Of a DNA stretch of 64,000 bases, positions 44,156 through 64,000 are shown in pieces; position 1 is the first letter of the stretch, and each line of letters begins with the position of its first letter. Both the position numbers and the translations under genes were made by a program. The DNA is taken from NCBI GenBank assembly GCA_949316495.1, contig OX439001.1, forward strand, positions 32,567,020-32,631,019. The letters run 5' to 3'. Source of the DNA: Amphiduros pacificus. Its lineage: Eukaryota > Annelida > Polychaeta > Phyllodocida > Hesionidae. Under the pieces are notes generated by a model. It was not told the DNA's origin, made no database searches, and saw only the letters and a list, made by a program, of their open reading frames with translations.

Positions 44156-44520
44156 AGCATCACTTCCCAGCCGAAGGCACTTGTTACATAAAATAAAGGT
44201 TTAGTTCACATTCATACATCACACATAATTCATTCATGAAAGCACCATCATCTTGCAAGTTGCATTGCACATCGTCAAATTAAAATCTTATTACTCTGTA
44301 CAACTATATTCCAATAAAATCACAATCTCTTCCTGGTTAAACCATCTATATTAAAATCCTGTTTCATAAAACCTCTTAATTCAGTAAGCTCAGGGCCACA
44401 TGGATAAAAAAATAAGAAATGTAAGGAATGAATAAGCATGTTTAAAAGATTTCATTTTTCAAATGCTCTCGAGATTTAGAGAGGGAGGTATTGTGTATTG
44501 TTTGTGGATTGTCGGACACC

Positions 44521-45131
44521 ATGTCATGAACTATTCCCATATTCATCATTAAAATAGACTTGAAATCCACTTTTTCCAGAAACACCATGCCCATTATAAT
44601 TAACTCACAACTAAGGTAAAACTTGTTCTCTGGCAACAGGATTTCAACAAAATATGTACTTTTCTTTTCAACATCAAACGTAAGGCTTGTCAGAAAATAT
44701 TTTTTTGTTTTTTCTTCATCTCAGCATCGTTTCCCATTGTTTACAAGTTTGTACAATCCGGTAAAAGTGGGTCAGTCTAATCATAGGAGTGACACCAATT
44801 ATCAGAAGCACCACAATGTTGTGGTGCTTCTGACATTTCTCCCTTTCTGTTCCCATGACGTCATCACTTGGACTCTTCTGACATTGCACATCATCAAGTG
44901 TAATATCAGATAAAAAACTGAAGAAAGGACATAACAGATAACCCACAGGTTTCTATTAAGAGGTATTATGACTGGAAAACACAGCAACATGGGCCACAAC
45001 TGCAGTAGTCAATTGCCGGAGGTCAAGTTTATTCAGTCAGGAAACTTCAATATGATGGGCAGTGTGGTGTTTCTTGAAACAGTGGATTTCAAGTCCTTTT
45101 TGAAGATTAATATGGCAATAGTTTGCATGTT
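44521..45131. mobile_element. Foldback element: long imperfect palindrome
   Basis: The left arm contains ACTATTCCCATATT, GACTTGAAATCCACT and AAACACCATGCCCAT. The right arm carries the same blocks inverted (AATATGGCAATAGTT, AGTGGATTTCAAGTC, ATGGGCAGTGTGGTGTTT). The centre is a perfect hairpin at 44803-44832, with 14-nt arms CAGAAGCACCACAA around two bases. It is about 610 bp with no coding sequence, as expected of a foldback or MITE-type element. Confidence 0.75.
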
Positions 45132-45139
45132 CTATTGTA

Positions 45140-46290
45140 TGTGAATATATGCCTAGATCATGTAAACAAAGAAAAAGTGTGTGATGACAATACTTTCAAA
45201 ACTGAAAGTTTAAAGTGAATTCTAAATCTGTTTAGTTCAAATCTGGTGGAAATCAGACAATTAGAGCAGGAATTACAAGCTGAAAATCTGACAGACAAGT
45301 AGCCCAAGTGATGAAAGACGATTTTATTTAATAGTTATGGTTTTTTAAATGTTTGTTCTGTTCCTCGATTCTTGGCATCCATTTTACATGTGGCAAGTTG
45401 GCGGTCTTGATCACACTTGCATCAGAAAAAAAAGTAGTTTGGAATAAAAACTAATATATCTAATGATAAATGGAACTAATTTTCATCACAATCCATCAAT
45501 CATAGGTTTTTTGCCACAAAAGAAACTTTGCCAAAATAAATGGACTTCTAAGGAATTTTCCATAATAATTCACATCACATAAATTGAAGGGTTTGAAAGA
45601 ATGCTGGTCTTATATCACATTTAAAATTTCAATAGTAGTTTAGAAACCTAAAAAATATTTAATAAAATAAAATGATCTTGTCATCCATGGACAAAAGATC
45701 TTGGGTAACTAGAGTGAGAATTAATGAGACACTACCCTTCACTTTCCCAACAAATATTTAAGATATCTGTATTATACTACCGGTAAGCTCCAAAGAATAA
45801 CAAGTCAAAACTTTGATCATCAAAGATGATTTATTTATTTGTTCTGATGAACAAAGTACTTGATACATTACTTACATGATACCATGTCTGTTCCCTAGAT
45901 AAATATCTCCCTGTCTGCAAATGATTCACCCATCTCACCTTCTGTTTTGACATATAGAGGGCAGCATGCTCCCAGAGCATGGGTGCAACCTGTGAGATGG
46001 GTGGCCAGTTATGCGACAGCAATCGACACTCAGTGCTTACATTTCCTTGACAATCACATTGCTGTGGTTGATTGCTCAGAAACAAACAATACAGCCTATC
46101 TCACAGTATAACCTATATGGGCATAACACACTGCAGCAATCCCAATATATCCTCACTGTAAACCATAAGATTTGCAATTTCTGAAAGTATGTTAAAATCG
46201 TTACATACTCTACAATGACACTGTTGATTGAAAGGTGATAATTGTTGTTGTTGTTGTCTCCAAAATAACACCAAGTTTAAAAATCTCCAT
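45140..46290. other. Spacer with no supported feature
   Basis: AT-rich sequence between the foldback element and the presumed clathrin 3' UTR. No gene or clear repeat is seen. Confidence 0.55.
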
Positions 46291-46293
46291 GAA

Positions 46294-47888
46294 TTTTATT
46301 TTTATGAGACGCAGGACACAAAAATGAGAACACAGATTTTTACAGTTACAAATGACAATAGAATAAGCAAGGTGCTAGTGAACCTATAATATTACAGCAA
46401 CAGCTATCATGGGTTTCCATAGTAACACACAAGCACAGAATGCCACAAGGGCCTCAAAAACCCACTGGGCTCTGCTCAGCTTTTCTTTGGGTACTGCACA
46501 CCTACAGCATCCTCTCGCGTACAATATACTAACATGTTTTTCTGTGATAATAATTTTCGCTCAAAATTTACAATTTAAAATCTGATTTCTTTTGATCAAT
46601 TAGAGAATAATTTACACTTATCTGATATTAACACTCCAGACATGTCAGTTTAATATCAAGACCTGTTCATTCCACTTGATAGGAACACAAGTAATAAACC
46701 AGGTTTGCAAGCAAAATGTTTTCCTTTGATATGCGACATTTGAGAACACCACATTGTAAATAAACTTTCCATCATAATCTTCCTACAACATTCTGTGTGC
46801 TGTGCTTTAGCCCTTCTACTCCTCCTCGCGCTCATATACTCTGGATATATATTTATATATATGTGTATACTTATATATCAGTCTAGTCAACATACATTCT
46901 AGCCTGCTGCTCGCTACGGAATATAACACATTGAGTTTCATAAATTATACACATTCTTCATTCAACAGTGGATGCTGCTTGCATCGCCAGTAAATTTGTA
47001 TTTTGTACAGCCAGTGAAAACAAGCAATTCATTTAAAATTCACATACATATACATGCTTCCATACTGTTGTCTATCTATATTGAAATGGGATCAGTTACT
47101 GGCTTATTATTATTTTATTTATTCATATTACTATTATGGATATAATGATTAGCTATTATTACAAGTGGAATATTTATAAATTTTGCACTTTTTTTGTTCT
47201 CATTCACAAAAGGGGCGTGGTCCAACCCAAGTCATCCAATTTTCTTTACCTGGGCAAACTCAAACCATTTTTTTAACAATCAAACACTACACAAACCAAG
47301 AATTGATCTAAGTCTAGAATGGTGTTGATAACAGGTGCACTGATAAACTAACTGATCAGAGCATGTCTAGTCCTGTATCTAGTAGTGAAAACAGACTAAA
47401 ATTACAAAATATACAGAGAGACTGGAAGTCCATGGGCACAATCAGGTCGTCGCCATCAGGGTTGATCCATCCAATGTGTTACATTATTGTGTTTCCTCTT
47501 CATATCTTCTTCATAATCAATCAATATTCCTGTGACCATTCATCACAATCAATCATCTCACTTTTAAAATTGTGCTGCCATTCTCAATTTATTTGGTTAG
47601 CATTTTAAAAAAAATTCTCTGTTGTTATTTGTTTCAAACTAGCAGGTGAAAACTGCTAATGTTGACAAGAGGAGTCTTTCCAGCTAGATTAGAATGGTTA
47701 CTGCTCAGTCCCCTTATTCTGATATATAAAAGTAGTAGTGCTGTGTGAGTGACAATTATGGGTGCTGTCTGTTTATGGGGACACTCTAGACACCATCGTT
47801 GAGCTTCCTTTCGCTGATCAGTTTGCCGTCATCTTGACTTGAGTGTGTTTTTGTGTTTGTGTATGCATGTTTTAGTAGGCTGCGGTGC
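46294..47888 (-). other. CLTC: Probable clathrin heavy chain 3' UTR
   Basis: Sequence downstream of the clathrin stop codon on the minus strand. Minus-strand AATAAA signals occur near 47112 and near 46296; either could end the transcript, giving a 3' UTR of roughly 0.8 or 1.6 kb. No exon or repeat was identified within. Confidence 0.4.
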
Positions 47889-59058
<11,170 letters not shown>

Positions 59059-60244
59059 TCATCAACACTCTCATATTTTCCTTTATTTTCTTCTCTTTTA
59101 AATTATCTATAGCTCTGTTGAATTATTTACCTGACCGTTTACCAGTCAAAATGTAAATATTTCTTTTAAGTTCATTCACTTTGCATGGTCTTTTTCTGCT
59201 GTGAAGAGTCGACTGTTAGTTTCCAAACATACCTCACAAAATATGTTCAGCTTATTTCACAAATTGCCATGTAATCCTATTGAAATACTAGATTAAACAC
59301 TCAAAGAAACCAAAAATATGATTTCACCAAAAGTAAAATAAATATCTGAATTTAATGTGCATACAACATTTTTTGGTCAACTACTTTTGTGATCACAGGT
59401 AATTAGATTTATAGAGTCCTGAACCCCCAAGTAGACAAAATGTAAATATGACAAATAAATTAAATATATATAAATTGAATAATATTCCTTTAAATACAAC
59501 TAGGAAACAGAGATAAAACACCACAACTTTCTAGTGTTAGTGTAAAATATGGTCAAATAATTGTAGGATTAAAAAAAGAGAGAACCTCTAAACCAACACC
59601 TAAGTTTGCATGCTCTAAAAAGGATATCATCTTGACATAACATATGGGACTACGCACAAGCTGAAATAGTCCATCTTTTGGCTTAGACCAGGTTGACCTT
59701 CACAAATGGTCAAGCTGTCATTTTGCCAATATTCTTTTTATCATTTTAGTGGAGAATACAAATTGCAGTTCACTATCAGATCAAATTATGGCTTTGGAAT
59801 TTCCACTTTGAATCCTGGGAAAAAAATGCAATATGCTTAACCTGCCATGCAATGGGTTGTTAACCAATTCAGATAATTAATACAATACTTCATCATCAAT
59901 ATTTTTAAAGAAGTATCAAATATTTTCATGTGGAATCACACTACTGAACAACCCAAACTAATCATGCTAATGTAATGCTTATCAGTCAGGAACAGATGCA
60001 AACAATTCAACCATTTTGTTAGTTATATAAAAGACCTCACACTGAATTTACTCTCATGTGCTGAAAGCTATATATTGTTCAAAGGCGATAATCACCTGTG
60101 GCCAACCTCCTCCCATCATCCCACACCCAATTCAACCCCATCACTTGATCCAGATGTCAATGTAATTCCCCCTCCCAAAGGTCTAGTTATGTCACTCTGA
60201 TGCACATTGATCCAAACTAGTTATGACTTGCAACTATTGATAGG

Positions 60245-60275
60245 CGAGCAGGCAGGCAGTCAGGCAGGCAGGCAG
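60245..60275. repeat. (GGCA)n microsatellite
   Basis: About seven GCAG/GGCA units with one interruption. Confidence 0.85.
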
Positions 60276-60458
60276 CATCATCACTGAGATGTGGTGGGGG
60301 GGAGCCAGCAGTCTATTGATTAGTGAGAGTATGCAGCTACTCAGGCCTGCCTCTCTGTTTGCCTGCTGCACTTGGTTGCCACTGTGGCCTCCTGCCCAAT
60401 AAATTCCCACCTCTTGCTAAACTATCCAAACTCAAATGTCATGTTATTACGCAATATG

Positions 60459-60566
<108 letters not shown>

Positions 60567-63407
60567 GAGTTCTTAGAATAATGAAATACCATGCATAAGC
60601 CTAATCCCACTAAATATAACTAAAGACCATTACATGACATAAATGGGCAACCAGAGTCTATAAAGGATCACATGTAATGTGGTTCATCATATTTTGAATT
60701 TAAAATATCACTAGGTCTGACAAATCGCATGAATTTACCATTGAATCAATAAAGACAATTCAATGTAAACATGGAATTAAGTGTGTCATTTTTGGCATGC
60801 TCTTAATGGACTATTAGAATAAATCAAATTTAAATTAGTAACTTCAAATGAATTCTTTTCTCACAAGTGACAATAGAAAAAGATCCAAAAGCTATTATGT
60901 TAGACTATTTAAACTGTATGATACTAGCACTGTTTTATTAGAATGGCACATGACGTGTGGTAACCTTCAGATGCCCTTTTAGACATTTGAAGAATGGTGT
61001 GATAAGAGTTGGTCACCAGGCATGCCCTGTATCAGGGTCATGCCCTATACCATGTTCACTGCCCTGCCAATGTCATGCAGGACACCAGTCTCTCGCCATC
61101 TCATCAATTATTTACCTGGCTGCCTTGATCACACCATTATCAAACTATTATTCTTATTTTCACACAAATTTTGACCTATACCCTGCTATTTTGTCTGTCT
61201 TTCTAAATATTATATTGAAAGGATTTACTGAATAATTCAAAACTACCTTTCTCAATAGCTTTTGATAAGATGCAAGTTTCTGAGTTTGTATATGTATTGA
61301 ATCAGAGTTCAAACAATTACAAAGTTAAGGCTAATCTAGATATATAATCTATGCCAGTTTTTGTCTTTTTCTCATCATGTTATGAAATAATAATCAAATA
61401 TGTAATATAAAACTTACTCAAATATTTAATAATTAAATCAGTGTTTAAATATATTTGCAAATTGCTCTGTGCTCATTTTGTTTTCAGTATTTAATACTGC
61501 ACTTATCAAGTACAAATTTATATTTGAAAAACATGCTATTTTCAACAGAAGAGTTTGATGTTTATCTTGCTGTATACAATTATTTAGATTAATGTATTTG
61601 TGCTTCAATGTTTTATTGATTGATCTAGATTAAGTTGATCTTCTTTTTCAATGTCTTTATAAGATTCTGATGTGATATCATGTGCCACAATCTTTTGTGT
61701 TGTTTTTGTGCTTCTTATAACAAGAAAGATTTCTTTGAACAAAAAAACTATGATGTGCTGTGAACACTGTAGAAATGATGTATTCCACATAATTATTGTA
61801 AGAATTTAAATAGCTGTGGGGGGATTTTGTTGTTGTTTTAACATGAGTGCATTGTTGATTCAGGTGCATAAAAAAGTGTGCATATCTCAGATATTTGATA
61901 TTTGGAAGGTTTTACAACATGTTTACATGATTATTACACGAGAATGTGTTTTGAGCACACAAACTGATAACATTTATCTCATCAGACAGGACATTTTTAA
62001 GACAGCTAATGCCAATATATAATGTGCTGTGGACATTGGTCTTTTATGAAGACACATTTCTGAATTACAGAGACAGCACATTATAAAAATTAGATTAAAC
62101 TGTGATTTATTTTACTTAATGAATACTACATCAACACAATGTTAAACGTTTAACAATTGCTTTTGTTGTAATGGCCGAGTTCTTGGTTCTCCAATTTTGA
62201 GCTGACTGCAGCTATTTGCCAATTCAAACTTTAAAAAATTCTCTCAAAATTGTGTATCCCATTTGGACATGACTGGTTTGTGGGCATGATAAAAGTGGGC
62301 GTGAACTACTTGTCCCCATTAAGGTGCTTTGGCGTAGTAGTTTGATTTTGTGTATCATCGTATGTGTATACAGCAGGTGCACAGAGCGCTATAGCAACAA
62401 ACTGGGGATCTAAGGTAGCAAGTGGAAACAGAGAGCAGAACGCAGAGTGTTATGTTCTCTTATTATAGTTTACCTTCAGCTTTTGTGTGTAGAGGTATAA
62501 AATAAAACAAAAATAATTAGATAACTCACTACAATATCTACGTACATAAATAATCATGTGAATTGGATGTTCTGACAAATAAAACCAGATTAGTTTTTAT
62601 TTGAAGTAAAAACTCATCATTTCAGAGATTAGTAGTAGTATTTCTTTGTCAGCTACCAGTAGATTTACCACAAGAATGGTGAAAGGTATTCAGTATATAA
62701 ACATTTCAAGTTGATATTTTAAATCTGTGCGATTGACATATTTCACATTTTCTATAAACAAGAATAATCTTTCTTATATCATCTTGATCTTAAGGCAAGG
62801 GAGAGAATCATCCCATAATTATCTCAAAACTATACTTATAAATACAAAATATGGTCATAACCTTAAATTAAAATCCAAGAATTAAATTCAAATTATAAGG
62901 ATGTAATTTGAGATATTAACTTACATTTAACACAAATTTTGATTTCTTTGATGAATTACTTAACTTTTGTGTAATTTTACATAAAAAGGCATTAAAGCTA
63001 CACAGAAAGAGTGATTGATAATTCTTAAATTTAGACAAGATTATCAAGACCTCCAAAAAACTATTCTCCTAAAATTGTATAATGCTCTGCATTCATACCA
63101 CATCTATTTACTTTTTGTTTAGTTTTTAGTATCCTCAAGGTATTTTGCAACATGACAGTTTAGAAGGATATAAATAATTATTTTTATTTGAAATATTCAT
63201 CAAAGATTAAAATATCATTTTGGAACTAGCAAATCTCCATGAATTTATTATTATAACAGCTGGAATATTGCCAAGTGACATGGGTATGCAGTTTATACCA
63301 GAATATTGAAGTAGAACATTAATAAATCTGAGTTTCAAAGTTCATACATAACAGCAAATAAACCTACGATACATTGGTATTGTCATATCAACAAACAAAA
63401 TATAATT

Positions 63408-63447
63408 GGGGGGGGGGGGGGGGGGGGGGGGGTGGGGGGGGGGGGGG
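63408..63447. repeat. Long G run (G25-T-G14)
   Basis: Forty bases of G with a single T. Such a run could form G-quadruplexes and is also error-prone in assembly. Confidence 0.95.
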
Positions 63448-63994
63448 AATTATTTTAAAATGATATAAAAACAATGATATTTCTTTGCTTATGAATATAT
63501 TTTTAATTCCATTATTTATTCTAATAATAATGACCTGAAAAATAGATACTCTTGAAGGCCTTGACATTTAACCACTCATAATACAAGCAAACATTGCAGG
63601 TTTTGGTACCTCAAAAATTGCTTTCCCTGTCCCCAATTCAATCTATCGCAAGACAGGGGGATTGAGATTTTGGTATAGGGATGTCCCATTCTTGCCCAGT
63701 TTGTAAAAAAAAAAAAACAACCCAAGGACAAGTATTTTATGTCAAGTCCTTCAATACTACAAGCTTATATGTTATTTTGTTAATTGCATAACTTAGCAAC
63801 CACAACTCATCACTGACACTAACATGGATACAGGAATTATGCATTTTAGACAGGAATACATAACAAAAATATGCGGACAAGTCACAAATAGAACCCATAT
63901 ATACTTTCCAATTTTTCATTATTTAAAAACATGAATGTGGATCATGCAAGGTGAAAGAAAAAAAACTGAAAATTTATTGTGTATTATTGCTTAC

Positions 63995-64000
63995 CATTAA
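63995..64000 (-). CDS. CLTC: Possible 3' edge of the next upstream clathrin exon
   Basis: On the minus strand the window begins TTAATG followed by GTAAGC, a good donor. With the last G in phase 1, it would supply the G that the exon at 59024 needs for its first alanine codon. Only six bases are visible, so this is a suggestion. Confidence 0.3.

Overview
The window is nuclear DNA from an intron-rich, AT-rich animal genome. The three host genes have animal gene structure and match vertebrate and invertebrate orthologues closely. The repeats (LINE remnants, several families of short inverted-repeat elements, many minisatellites, long TA and G runs) look like those of a marine invertebrate, either lophotrochozoan or non-vertebrate deuterostome. 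The species cannot be fixed from sequence alone.

Three recognisable genes lie head-to-tail on the minus strand. From left to right they are a tail-anchored cytochrome b5 (4511-16129; five exons found, one linking exon apparently unlocated), TYW1, the tRNA 4-demethylwyosine synthase (18655-37099; 15 exons, about 748 residues, apparently complete), and the clathrin heavy chain (47889 to beyond the right edge; 21 exons, about residues 84-1683). A plus-strand terminal exon of an unrecognised membrane protein lies at 1913-2196; its other exons are presumably left of the window. The genes have no obvious shared pathway (electron transfer at membranes, tRNA wybutosine synthesis, vesicle coats), and I read their adjacency as ordinary chromosomal neighbourhood.

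Most remaining sequence is introns and spacers packed with mobile DNA. 0-1.1 kb: decayed LINE running into a minisatellite. 4.6-12.5 kb: the large cytochrome b5 intron, with inverted-repeat elements, a TA tract and a 31-bp minisatellite of about 30 copies. 14.5-15.8 and 36.3-37.0 kb: two inverted copies of one element with a CpG-rich perfect palindrome. 19.6-20.5 and 27.75-28.38 kb: two related hAT-like elements, the second intact with an exact 8-bp target duplication. 23.9-25.2 and 28.7-29.95 kb: two copies of an element built from ~145-bp units, each with a pair of nuclear-receptor-type half-sites. 37.4-42.0 kb: a 5'-truncated LINE with 12-bp target duplication, split by a 2.8-kb inverted-repeat element that itself holds exon-like sequence. 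42.8-44.2 kb: a 20-bp minisatellite. 44.5-45.1 kb: a foldback element. 53.3-54.3 kb: a TTAA-flanked Kolobok-like element in a clathrin intron.

I found no CRISPR array, operon, tRNA or rRNA gene, and no clear retrovirus, LTR element or Polinton. No clearly new biological system stands out. The observations most worth a second look are the TYW1 30-nt cassette-exon candidate, the half-site repeat elements, the nested LINE/DNA-element locus, and the conserved CpG palindrome.
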